NCBI GenBank assembly: GCA_946406115.1
Contig: OX291557.1
Span: 16,710,501 to 16,774,500 of the forward strand
DNA length: 64,000 bases
DNA from: Apoda limacodes
Lineage: Eukaryota > Arthropoda > Insecta > Lepidoptera > Limacodidae
Reading direction: 5' to 3'
A model generated the notes under the pieces. That model was not told the DNA's origin. It saw nothing but the letters and a program-made list of their open reading frames with translations, and searched no databases. A program made the translations under genes and the position numbers. Positions 54,416 through 64,000 of the stretch are shown here, one piece after another (position 1 is the stretch's first letter; each line of letters begins with the position of its first letter).

Positions 54416-55015
54416 ATAATAGCAATTACTTACAAAATTTTATGAATAATACATATAATCACATTTAGATGTAATAAAAATAGCACTATATAATTAAATA
54501 ATCCATACGAAATCCAAGTCATTTGCATTCAAGAAACGGTTACAATATGCTAATTATATAACTATAAAAAGTCATATAAAATCAGGCACGAGAATCTCAC
54601 CACATCTTTATCATATTCTGACATGACGAATAAAGACGAGGACGCAATAAAGTACAGATCTAACCACATAATTTCTATCGATAATGGTAGAACGACGCCT
54701 ACGCTAGAATTAATTAACACGTGACTATCTATACGGGAACAAGTTTAAGACATCTGATGTCAATGGTCCGCTGATATGGAATGTTACTACTGGACGAGTG
54801 GCCACAGATTATGCTGCGACAAAAAGTCGCAAACAAATGAAAGTCTGGAGTTTTGGCGCGAATCTTAAGAAGGAGTGGTGTTTTTTTCAGTTTAATTTTT
54901 CTAAATTCATTTAGTGACTTTCGATGTATATATTTTAGCAAAGTTTTACGAAAGCGTGTTAAGAATTGTGCAGCGAAGGCTCATGAATAGTGAATTATGA
55001 AGAAATAAGCAGGAC
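54416..55015. other. AT-rich spacer
   Basis: A 70-codon minus frame at 54729-54941 starts with ATG but has no recognised motif. No gene. Confidence 0.5.
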
Positions 55016-55019
55016 ATGA

Positions 55020-55110
55020 CGCGCAATGTCTGAGGATCCACACCAAATCTCCCGCCCAATCTTGGGACTTGAAAACGAGGACGCGCGGTAACGCCCGCGC
55101 CACGATACGA
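55020..55110 (-). mobile_element. tRNA-like SINE head (type S4)
   Basis: On the minus strand 'cgtggcgcgggcgttaccgc' (A-box region) is followed about 35 nt later by 'cgttttcaagtcccaag' (B-box region) and 'gattgggcggga'. An A-run at about 55182-55197 on the plus strand lies to the upstream side. I read it as a decayed tRNA-derived SINE. Confidence 0.5.
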
Positions 55111-55765
55111 TATAATATAATTGACTTTGACTCTGGCAAATGCATAAATGGTCTGCTAAGACCGTGCGAGCCCATTATAATATTAAAAAAAAAAAAAAAT
55201 GAAAGTCTGACGTGATTTGAACTCAACATCAACAATATTGTAATATGAAAATCGTTTATTGTTATTTAACCACTCAGAGTATAAATAACTTCCTATTTAT
55301 ATACTGAGAAAAGGGGTAGATTAGTATCTACGTATGTATTAAATTACTAAAAAAAACATGGACATGGAGTAAGCTTGTGCCCTGTGGTAATATCATGATT
55401 TCTCTTCGTCGACGACGAGTCATCGCCTCTTGTTTGAGAAACTTGTGTTACGCCAGATACCTATACCTTTTTATCATACTTCCGTAGTTTAATTTTTAAA
55501 TAAAAAAAATTAAACGTAGTATTATATTAGTAGTCATTTCAGTAACATGATTCAACAAGTCTATTCACAAGATTACACCACGACTATACCGTACTAAAAA
55601 GTTAAAAAGCTAACGCTAGATGGGACTGGTTTATAAATAGTATTTAGGTGCTTAAGTTTTCAAATAGATGACGATTCTTGTAGTACATAAATTTTCGGTT
55701 TCCGCGTAAATTGCTTAAAATTTATGTCCAGGATAAAATATTTTTTTGCCTGGTATATTATTGTA
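55111..55765. other. Spacer
   Basis: No gene. 55395-55445 is GC-richer ('cgtcgacgacgagtcatcgc'). Confidence 0.45.
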
Positions 55766-55767
55766 AT

Positions 55768-55850
55768 GCAATCACACATAATTAGTCTTTTTAACACTAG
55801 TGCTGTGCCATTGTGGTAGTACTAAGACTCGTGTTAAATAATACGCACTT
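55768..55850. repeat. Repeat E hairpin, copy 1
   Basis: 'attagtctttttaacactag' and 'gactcgtgttaaataatacg' bracket a partly self-complementary centre ('ttaacac' / 'gtgttaa'). The same arrangement occurs at 61235-61310. To my recollection this is a frequent lepidopteran repeat. Confidence 0.65.
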
Positions 55851-56495
55851 TAACAACAATTATGTTGGTATGCCCACTAGTCCCTACCAACCTAAACCTT
55901 TTTAAAATAACCAATATAGGTACAGGCGACGAGCCTAAAGCGCCGGAGACCTGACTGTAAGTACATATACATATGATATTTTTACTGAATTTGTTAATTA
56001 TATTGATTCATCAAAGAAATACCTATAGGGCAGTCATCAAATATACGTCATTTAAAAACCTCTTTCCTTTTACTATTTGTAATACTTTTCGCTTAGGTTT
56101 CAAAGCCGCTGTTGTTTTATGACGCCTTCTATTGACTCATACTATCACTTCTCTCCATAAAAGAGTCAGGTGTAGCATAAACATTTCCTGCATAAAAGGG
56201 TTTACATGGACATTTTAATAAAGTACCGAATTCCCATATAAAAAGAGATAATTTTTTTCAACTTGTTATCAATAAGAAGAGAAATTTTGGACCTATTTAT
56301 TATATTTATGCATGTACATGCACATTTAAGTAGTGGAACATAAAAGTAATACAGAAACAGTTTTAACCTTTAAACGTTTAAACGTGTACCTAAAATATTA
56401 ATATGAATCTATTTATAGAAAACTAATTTATTTTGGCTTAAATATGATTTATTGATTTAATAATTAAATTTGATGATTTAAGTATCAAATTTTAG
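55851..56495. other. AT-rich spacer
   Basis: Nothing recognised apart from short GC-richer text at 55925-55960. Confidence 0.5.
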
Positions 56496-56499
56496 TAAT

Positions 56500-56705
56500 T
56501 ATTCAAAATTTACCATCGTTAACAAAAAGATTTAATTAAGAAAATTTTAATTGCAATCAACAGCTATCGCATTAACAGTTAACAATAAAATAACTGTTAA
56601 TTGCGATCGCAATCAACAATCAATCGAATGTAAATCGCTGCAGTTCCAATTAAGAATTAATTAGTTGTTAATTGCAATTAAATTTTGCCCAATACTGCTA
56701 CTACG
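56500..56705. mobile_element. AT-rich element with 'attgcaattaaa' ends, copy 1
   Basis: Starts near 'aaaattttaattgcaatcaa' and ends 'gttaattgcaattaaatttt' with 'gcccaatactgct'. The ends are inverted copies, and internal 'ttaactgttaattgcgatcg' words repeat in both directions. The end matches the right end at 59509-59547. Confidence 0.6.
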
Positions 56706-58375
56706 CACACACATAAACATATTATCTTTGTCGTATTAGATTAAGAAAATTGAATAATGGCTATAAATAATAACGATTATAATTATACCGATATCTGTCC
56801 TACATTCTGATTGAATATCATATTTCCTACAATAGCATCTTGTGCTTTAAATAAAATAATACTATGACAGCCACGTTACCCAAAGACCTTTAAAAGAACT
56901 TATTCATTGTACATAAACAAACAAGAATCGTCTGAAATTTTAATTATGACAATACTAACCGACACTGGCAACTCTCATATTTTCAAATTTGTTTTATTGT
57001 AGAATAACCTCCGTAGTTTAAAAGAATTCTAAACCATAACAGACAAAATTTTAAATAAGAATTGAGTCCATAGCTTGACTGGCACAACTGCCAGTATTTT
57101 GTAGCCGGTGTAAAAGGCACTATTTCTTTTATGAATGAACCAAGGTGACCGCTGTTGCGTGTGTTTGATACTACTTCTATACGTATATAAAAAGAACACA
57201 TGTGTGAGTTTATTTTTTGTGAATGGCTAGAGGTATCCGGTCATAATACAGTATCGACTGGACTACAGGTTTTCTTATCATTTCTCGAACTCCGTCTAAA
57301 CACAAGACATAAAAATGGTGTTTTTATTACCTTTTACAACTCTCTCGGTCTTTGGATATCGATGAGATAAAAGTATATCGAATTATAGCACTTACTTGAG
57401 GGCGAAAAAATGTTATGTGTGTGTAGGTGTTGACGTGTTGTAAAGCATTATTTTGAATAAAGTAACTGCATTTTAAGGAACATCTGAAGAGAAAATATTC
57501 TACAAAGAAAAACAAAACTTGAATCTGATATAGAGATTGAGGATATGTTAATGCGTCTTATTCTCTTTCGTATAATATATTCGATTCGCGCGGTCAATGC
57601 GACAAAAAACGAATGTTCGGTATATTTGGAATTGTGCCGAGGCGCTTCGACTGGTGTAAAACACATTAACAAAACTGAAATATTTTTTAGTTTTTGTCTA
57701 CATGTAAGGTATATAGTATATAATAATGTATAAAATAGTATGTATATTAATGTTATACTAAATACAGTGTTTTTACGTTTTATTTAACTTCATAAAGATG
57801 AAAAAATGGTTTTTATTTTTAAGGATACTTCGTTGTACGGATGGCAATTTGTGGCGGTTTCAATGTCTTTTATTATTTATCCAATTTTCACTTTTCTCGA
57901 AAAAAAATCTGAAACTAAATAAAATTATAAGTAAGTTCTAACCATTAATATAAATACGTTCCCGACACGCACTTGTTTTTATTATGCCCAGCTTCCCAGG
58001 ACATAGTATAAATTCCTTACCTACTTTACATTACTATTCAGAGAAATTAGCAATGTTGTGTTTCGCCCTGGATACGAAAGACGTTTGAGACCGAGAGACA
58101 AATTCACATGAGATCAATGCTATAGAATTATTCTGAATATATTGATTACAATATAGTCATAGAATTATATTTTTATATTTATATTTAATGTTTATAGTAG
58201 TCAGCTATTGTGTTCTTGCAAATCTTTTTTTTTACTTTTCTACTCAACTTTCTGTAAGTAGGAATTATTTAGTTGATACTTCAAATAACCTAGCCTAAAC
58301 TATCCATAAAAAAGTAATTTTTGATATGTATGGAAATCCATCTTTGGATATTTTATCTCACGTGCATATGACGTA
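56706..58375. other. AT-rich stretch, no gene
   Basis: Frames at 56983-57201, 57327-57515 and 57448-57733 overlap one another on both strands and show no known motif. 57550-57665 is slightly GC-richer ('gattcgcgcggtcaatgcga'). Confidence 0.45.
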
Positions 58376-58505
58376 CACAGCTACTTCACCCTCGCGTCTC
58401 ACCGCGCTTTACCTAGAGCGCAATGCAGCGGTTGAGGTGGGACTTTAGTAGATAGCCTCAGTTCGCACAAATCGCACTTGTCGATAATTGGCTTGCATTT
58501 TCAAT
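58376..58505. promoter_or_regulatory. GC-richer patch
   Basis: 'cctcgcgtctcaccgcgctt' and 'gagcgcaatgcagcggttga' with 'gtgggacttta' form a short GC-richer block. It may be regulatory or a repeat fragment. No frame. Confidence 0.25.
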
Positions 58506-59120
58506 GGATATTCACATTATATAAAATGTATTAAAAAATAAATATAAATTGTTACGGAACGGAACACACTAATGTTGTTTAACTTACATATAGGTAGGTA
58601 TCTAAGAATTACAATAATTTAAATGTATATATATTTAAAACCGATTAACATACATTTTATTGAACATATTATATTTATTTATTAAATGTTAAAGTTCACT
58701 CAGGCGTTAAATGGGAAAGAAACGACTTACATACAACAACAAAGGTAATTTATATAAAATTCCTGATTAGGTATGAGGTTTTTATACATTTATTTATATT
58801 TTATAATTAAGCGTTTAGCAAATATCCACGTATTGTAGAAATAGGTTAAGGAAAACTTACAATTCCTCACCCAAATCGACTAGAAAAAGATTTTGCGAAA
58901 TGTAATTCCTAAGCTGTACTGATTGTTTAGGCAAATTGGCCCTAATGGCTAGACTGGATTGTATTAACGCATTTCAAAACTAGTTGTACTGAAATCGACT
59001 TTGGCAGGTATATACATAAATTTTATTATTAACTAACAAAAGTTTACGAATAAACAACTTAAAACTTGATATGTAGGTGTATCTTTACGATTTCATATCC
59101 CGTAAGGGAGTAAAGTGGAT
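58506..59120. other. AT-rich spacer
   Basis: Nothing recognised. Confidence 0.5.
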
Positions 59121-59121
59121 G

Positions 59122-59547
59122 GATACCAGTGTCGGGCAAAATTTAAATGCAATCCATATAAATATTATAAATGCGAAAATAACTCTGTCTGTCTGTTACC
59201 CCTTCACGCTTAAACCGTTATACCGATTAAGATGAAATTTGGCATAGAGATAGTTTAAGTCCCGGGGGAGGACATAGGTTACTTGAAAACATCAAGTGTG
59301 AGTAGGTTTTTTTTCTATTATTGAGAAGTACTCGTTGAAATCCTGCACCGATAACCGAATTAAGTACGGGTGAAAGCGCGGGGGGAAAACTAATTAACAA
59401 ATGTTTTTTTAGTTGCGTCAGCCATAATAACAATTACTTTACTGATTTGTGAATGCAGCAATTAACATTTTTTGATAAATTGTTAATACGATAGCATCAA
59501 TTAACAAATAATTAATTGTTGATTGCAATTAAATTTTTCCCAACAAT
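59122..59547. mobile_element. AT-rich element with 'attgcaattaaa' ends, copy 2
   Basis: Left end 'agtgtcgggcaaaatttaaa' and, read inward, right end 'agcattgttgggaaaaattt' are imperfect inverted repeats. The right end contains 'ttgattgcaattaaattt', shared with 56500-56705. A copy of dispersed repeat B (59153-59386) sits inside it, and repeat A copy 3 starts at its right edge, giving three nested or abutting elements. Confidence 0.6.
59153..59386 (-). mobile_element. Dispersed repeat B, copy 4 (nested)
   Basis: The plus strand 'aatattataaatgcgaaaat', 'ctgtctgtctgttacccctt', 'aaatttggcatagagatagt' and 'cctgcaccgataaccgaat' is the minus-orientation consensus of the family. It lies within the element at 59122-59547. 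Confidence 0.85.
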
Positions 59548-59655
59548 GCTGGATACACACCCACATTATCTCTTTTCATCGTCCGTTCTAGTCCTCCGCG
59601 GCAGGTAGTGAGCCCATTGCCGTAACACTGTTTGTAAAGCTAGGCTAGACTAAAA
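59548..59655. repeat. Repeat A, copy 3
   Basis: 'gctggatacacacccacatt', 'ggtagtgagcccattgccgt' and 'aacactgtttg' match copy 1. The first half is partly replaced. Confidence 0.65.
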
Positions 59656-59935
59656 ATTACATAAAAACGATCCGAAATACAAGACAAAAGAGGAGTATTA
59701 ATAGAAATCCAATAAAATCATGGTCTTCTTTGACCACGGGCTAAAAACTAAAGACATTCATTAATGACAATATTGACGAACTCAACCATACCTTAAAAAA
59801 ATGCAGGACAAACCGCGGGTGTCCATTAATATTAAATAAATTAATAGCTTGTATTATTCCTCATTATTTTCCACATCAGAAAAAAAAACAATCAAAACAA
59901 GACCGAGTTAGGAGCACAAAACGAAACGTTGCCTT
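59656..59935. other. Spacer
   Basis: Nothing recognised. Confidence 0.5.
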
Positions 59936-59937
59936 AT

Positions 59938-60130
59938 CAAAATTTAAATTTGGGGAAAAAAGACGGCTTCGTCTCATTTCAATAACCGTTATTCGTTTCC
60001 CCTTCGTCTCCCCCCTTTTTGTCCCCTGCACCCAAACACCGGCCAGGCTATAGGTGATTGATGGCGGGACAAAACAATGGCCAGTCGACGCAACCCGCAC
60101 TCCGCGAATCCTAATAAACGCGTTATTTTT
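59938..60130. promoter_or_regulatory. Island with Pbx/Hox- and Sox-type sites
   Basis: 'ggtgattgatggcggg' contains TGATTGATGG, the bipartite Pbx/Exd-Hox type sequence. It is followed 10 bp later by 'aaaacaatggcc' (Sox-type AACAATGG), then 'cgcgaatcctaataaacgcg'. Flanked by 'cccttcgtctccccccttt'. The 97-codon minus frame across it (59876-60169) has no recognised domain. It is the best single enhancer candidate in the last third. Confidence 0.4.
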
Positions 60131-60560
60131 GTTTTTCGTCTTATACAGGGATTGGATAATAAATTTCAAGTTACTGAAATCTGTAGTCTGTTAAATAAAC
60201 AACTTGTTGGAAAAATCTTATTAAAATATGCTTATTTGAGATAGATTAGATATATATTTTTTGACCTGGATATCTCAATCATCAAGGCCAATGGATAAGT
60301 GTAACTTGGTGATAAATTTTATATCTGCCAATTTTTTAATATTTACTGTATCTTAGGATCTCGTTATTTTTAATATACTATACGAAGAAGGAATTATTTT
60401 GGTGTCCATCCGAAATATTTACGCAACTTCCTAAATTTAGGATACATGTCAAAAGTAATATTGCCTCAGTAGAGATTCTGATTTGATTAATTTTTACAAG
60501 TTAATGTCTAACTGAAATGTGATTAAATGCTTACATAAACAAAATATTAAGAAAAAAAAA
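60131..60560. other. AT-rich spacer
   Basis: Nothing recognised. Confidence 0.5.
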
Positions 60561-60568
60561 TATTTCAC

Positions 60569-60720
60569 AGTTTTGTGGCTTAGTGGGTAAATGAGCTGCC
60601 TGCCGAATCTAGGGATGTGGGTTCGATTCCCGCACAGGACAAACTAATTGAAATGATGAACGTTTGTCCTTTGTCTTGTATGAATTATGTATTATATGAA
60701 TGTATATATATATATATAAA
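60569..60720 (+). mobile_element. tRNA-derived SINE (type S5), nearly complete
   Basis: A perfect A box 'tggcttagtggg' (60576-60587) and perfect B box 'ggttcgattcc' (60620-60630) are 33 nt apart, and 'gtggg' / 'cccgc' form a T-stem. The acceptor ends ('gtttt'/'gacaaac') pair only in part and the anticodon stem is short, so it is not a functional tRNA. The body continues 'gaaatgatgaacgtttgtcc' and 'gtcttgtatgaattatg' to a (TA) tail at 60699-60717, as in lepidopteran SINEs. Confidence 0.85.
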
Positions 60721-61230
60721 AAAAGGGGTAAGGTATTCATAGTACATACATGCTTTGATTAGTTTGAGCCCAGATGACACTGTGTTTAATATCCTAAAAT
60801 ATTTTTTTATTTATTTGTAGAAACATGACAACAGTAAATATGTAAGAGCAAACGCAGGTAACCTTATTGGCATAGATTTGTGTTAGCTAATGTGGACAGT
60901 AGACTAGGTACTTACTACTTTTTATAATTACCTATATCAAAATATCCAAAATTTCTTCACCAGAATCACTGAAGTAATAATTAAAATCTTTTAACTGCAG
61001 ATATTTACAAAAAGTAAACAATTAACGTCAGCCGTATTGAAGACCAACAATCGGAGTTTGACCTTTCGGTGATATAGGAGTGTTTAAACCATAAAATGAC
61101 GCTAAAATGTTATTGATCTTACTGGAATATCCAAAAATAACGGCTAAACTACATATGTTACAAAGTTTAAACTGCAGTTGATCTTACAGCCCTAAGTATT
61201 ATATTTTTTTCTGATCATATAAAAAGGATT
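60721..61230. other. AT-rich spacer
   Basis: Nothing recognised. Confidence 0.5.
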
Positions 61231-61234
61231 TTAT

Positions 61235-61310
61235 GCAACAGCACAAAATTAGTCTTTTTAACAATCGTGCTTTTCTATTGCACTATCGCTCGTGTTAAAA
61301 ATTCACATAC
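61235..61310. repeat. Repeat E hairpin, copy 2
   Basis: 'gcaacagcacaaaattagtc', 'tttttaacaatcgtgc' and 'gctcgtgttaaaaattcaca' match copy 1 at 55768-55850, including the outer 'ttaaca' / 'tgttaa' pairing. Confidence 0.65.
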
Positions 61311-61419
61311 GAAACAATTGCATAAAATTCAATTATTATAATTTTCTTGTAGGTAAGTAGGTATGACTTAGAATTAGCAAACCTTTAACATACTATTGCA
61401 TTTATTATTCTTCTACTTC

Positions 61420-61505
61420 TAAGGTGGCAAAGAAGTATACTGTATCGTATTAGCCAGGCACTTGTAACAGTAGGGGCATTACTTGCGTGTTGCCGTCTCT
61501 TTAGA
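61420..61505 (-). mobile_element. LINE 3' tail ('gcttgtttgccacc' type), fragment 3
   Basis: The plus strand 'ctaaggtggcaaagaagtat' and 'cttgtaacagtaggggcatt' with 'acttgcgtgttgccg' are the reverse complement of the tail and last codons of the LINE at 9527-9830. A short internal stretch around the stop codon is deleted. Confidence 0.8.
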
Positions 61506-63246
61506 AATCTAATCAAAGATAAAAATTTCTACCTAACAATAACATCCGTCAGTCAATACGCAAAAAGGCCGGTTACTAGGGCTGTACCAAATTTCGACTA
61601 CAGATTAGTAATTATTTAGTTGTTACATCTTTACAACCACTCATATGAAGTTAAAACCGTGTCGCCAACTTTCATAAAGCATGTGAATAGGTTACATTAC
61701 GTTACTTAGCTGCAGTAAGGTACGATTACTGTAATTTTCTCCGTCAGTTACTATTAACTATGGTGTAAAAGACATTTGTGTGTAATATTTACACGGTTTG
61801 CAATTTTGTTGTGTCTAATGTGGTAGTTATTCTGGTATGTTATTATTTCAACGCTTTTACTCGAAGAATATTTCAAATCTGGACCTATGCCCCTTTTATT
61901 AGCATCCATAATAATACCAGAAAAATCAGTTTCAAAATTAATATAGGTTTCATTATTATACACAAGTTACATCAAATCATTTAATATCTTCAATTACCTA
62001 ACTCTTAGTATCGATGTAAAATAAGTATATTTTACTTATTTAATAATTCCATCATTTTTAAACATATTTTTTTAAAACATTTTGGTTTTTAGTATTAGTA
62101 CTTATTAAAAGAATCATCTATTTCTTCTGTCTGATTCTACCTTTTTCACAATTATGCGAAAATCATACTTAACTGTTTTATGCTTGAAAAATAAAACTTA
62201 TCATAAGAGCTTCATTGAAAAAAAATAAGTGGTAGAAAATAGAATATGTGAAACTTAAATAGTAAAAATAGTGCAGTTGATTAAGGAAAGGACGTTATAG
62301 TAGTAGTACCAATAAAGTTAAATGTAATAATAAATAAAACAAATAAATGGATTACAAAAAAGCATCATTTTGTAATCATCTTCTCGATACTCTAAATTTT
62401 TCTAAAGATTCACGAGTACTTTCTTTATACTTATACTGAAAAGCAGACTTAACTAATGAAAAAAATTTGAGCTAAAACAGTAAAATATTGGTGTTATGAA
62501 TTCATAATATATTCTAAATATTTTAATGCCATCTAGAAAGAATCCAAACAAATTTTATAGCTCTGCGTGAAAATATATTCTAATAGACATTTTTAAAACA
62601 TAAACTATTTTAGTAATTGGACCAGTTTAAGAATTAGCATACAAAGACTGAATTGCATGGTAATAAGAAACATTAGTGTTTAATTAATGGAATCTGTAAA
62701 ATAGGGTCTATATAATTTGCATAACGAAATATTGAAATTTACTCATATGGTTATATATACATAATATTTAAATGATCAAATTTTAATGTGCTCCACAGAA
62801 GTTACTAATTGCTTGATTAATATTGTAACTATCTTATACATAGATATTTTAACCTTACAATACAATTTTTCGTGTGAAAATTGCAATTTAAGAGTGGGAA
62901 TACAAATGATTTTGAAAGTGATCGCAAGGATTAAAACAGAAGTATTACAAGGTTTCGAACACTTGAGCAATTTGAAATACGGAAACAAAATAAAACCATA
63001 CGTATAACAGAATAGAAGAATAAGAAAGTACCATTTGAAGGTGATCAAGATTATAGATCAGTTACATCATATATACTTATCAGCGAAGTCTTTAAAGCGC
63101 TGAAATTTTTAGTAATCCAAGAATTCAGGCGAATAAAAAAAAATATTATATGACAAACAAGAAGTATCAGGTACGTTAATAATACTAACATCAAATCTCA
63201 GCATATACTTAGGTATACCTATTAAAAATACCAACATTAAGTTTAC
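61506..63246. other. AT-rich stretch, no gene accepted
   Basis: Two ATG frames overlap on opposite strands at 62776-63048 (90 and 73 codons). Neither has recognisable domains, and such pairs are expected by chance in low-complexity DNA. Frames at 61754-61984 overlap likewise. Confidence 0.5.
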
Positions 63247-63249
63247 TAA

Positions 63250-63521
63250 AGGGGCGTTTTGTTGTAAAGCATTATCCGCATTGAATGCACTCAATGCTCT
63301 CTATGCGCACATTCGATCGTTCCGTTGACCAAAAATGAATGCGTTATGACGTCACTTCAGGACCGCATTCAACGCATTGGCTGCACATGCTCAGGAGGTA
63401 GAGCATTGGATGCGCCGTCAAAAAAGTGAACGGCCATATTGTTTGTTTACATTTGGTGAACAGAACGATTTCAATGCCTATGCGATGTTATAGCTCTCAA
63501 TGCCGTCAATAGAACGCACCT
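63250..63521. mobile_element. PIF/Harbinger-like miniature element with TAA duplication
   Basis: Ends 'aggggcgttttgttg' (63250-63264) and the inverse of 'caatagaacgcacct' (63507-63521) match at 11-12 of 15 positions. The element is flanked by TAA on both sides (63247-63249, 63522-63524), the TWA-type duplication of PIF/Harbinger insertions. The interior repeats 'gcattgaatgca' and 'cgcattcaacgcattgg' words and has no transposase. 272 bp, non-autonomous. Confidence 0.85.
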
Positions 63522-63524
63522 TAA

Positions 63525-64000
63525 ATATGCCTTGAAATTTGTCAACAATAATGCTTGGAACCACAGTACCTACAAATTAGAATTGCGTAGAAATTTCCAT
63601 ACGAATTGACAAAAGTTACGTTGAAAAGTATCAATATCAATATATGGCCGCACCCATTTGTTAACCTAGTTGGTCACCTTTCAAACTAGCGGACGGTCAA
63701 TAACAAAACAAGGCACGTGTCCGAAGAGTCACCCAGCATGGTGCGCAATTAAAAACGTCAAGAACAGCCCACGCGCTGGCTCACCGTGCGCAGAAAATTT
63801 AAATTTGACTAATTATATTTTTATAATGACTTCGAACTGCCAGAAGACAACCACGTTCGTCTCCTTTTCATTAGTTTTAGTTTTTTAGGACGTGGCATAG
63901 TAGGTCAAGAAATCAATTAGCTATATGAATGGCTATTATGATATTTGTGTTTCTCAAAATGTCGGAATTCGTTTGAGTTTTTAGGGAAGATTTATCGTTT
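63525..64000. other. Spacer with a GC-richer patch
   Basis: 63685-63800 is GC-richer ('agtcacccagcatggtgcgc', 'cccacgcgctggctcaccgt') and could be regulatory. The 72-codon frame across it has no recognised motif. No gene reaches the window end. Confidence 0.4.

Noticed and set aside
60569..60645. Possible functional tRNA gene
   Set aside because: A and B boxes are perfect, but acceptor and anticodon stems do not form and a SINE-type body with a TA tail follows.
62776..63048. ATG frames of 90 (minus) and 73 (plus) codons overlapping each other
   Set aside because: Mutually overlapping on opposite strands, no motifs, AT-rich low-complexity background.

Overview
This window is AT-rich, repeat-rich animal DNA, most probably from the nuclear genome of a moth or butterfly. 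I base that on recall of repeat types: RTE-like retrotransposon tails whose last codons spell 'tatgtccagcagtg', a second LINE type whose coding end is followed by a tail containing 'atgcttgtttgccacc', tRNA-derived SINE heads, a dispersed element ending 'gcacttggccg', and another with 'ccaaatttcatctaaatc ... cgtgaagaggtaac'. No database was searched.

I find no intact host protein-coding gene, rRNA or functional tRNA. Open frames are short, often lack an ATG, overlap on both strands and resemble nothing I recognise, except where they lie in transposon relics. The window therefore looks like an intergenic desert or the inside of a very large intron. The best candidates for host transcribed sequence are a GC-rich 146-bp block at 53539-53684 with good splice signals on both sides, and a 73-nt near-perfect hairpin at 14050-14122 of pre-miRNA size.

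Layout. 1-840: a 'ccctcgct' repeat split by a 'gcacttggccg' element. 985-1350: two RTE relics in opposite orientation. 4.6-9.8 kb: LINE tails, a roughly 560-bp repeat and the first of four short inverted-terminal-repeat elements (others at 14.6, 19.7 and 25.4 kb). 12.2-15.3 kb: a SINE, a 17-bp tandem repeat, the hairpin and a LINE relic. 15.6-24.4 kb: several GC-richer islands dense in homeodomain-type sites, plus a TA-flanked element at 17.5 kb. 26.3 kb: a Harbinger-like element. 29.5-33.5 kb: another island, an internally duplicated repeat and a LINE 3' end. 34.8-40.9 kb: dispersed repeats, two colliding LINE relics and a long inverted repeat. 41.3-43 kb: a locally duplicated module. 44.6-45.5 kb: a decayed pogo-like transposon. 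48.8 kb: a perfect ecdysone-type inverted repeat. 50.4-51.35 kb: an RTE relic, then a terminal-inverted-repeat element holding a spliced-looking SAP-domain exon. 53.5-55.2 kb: the candidate exon, dispersed repeats and a SINE. 56.5-64 kb: AT-rich repeats, a Sox/Pbx-like island at 60 kb, a clear SINE at 60.6 kb and a TAA-flanked Harbinger-like element at 63.25-63.52 kb.

No genes can be seen working together as a pathway. The GC-richer islands, separated by AT-rich repeat-laden DNA, are compatible with distal enhancers of a developmental gene outside the window, but that is inference from composition and motifs and needs cross-species alignment.
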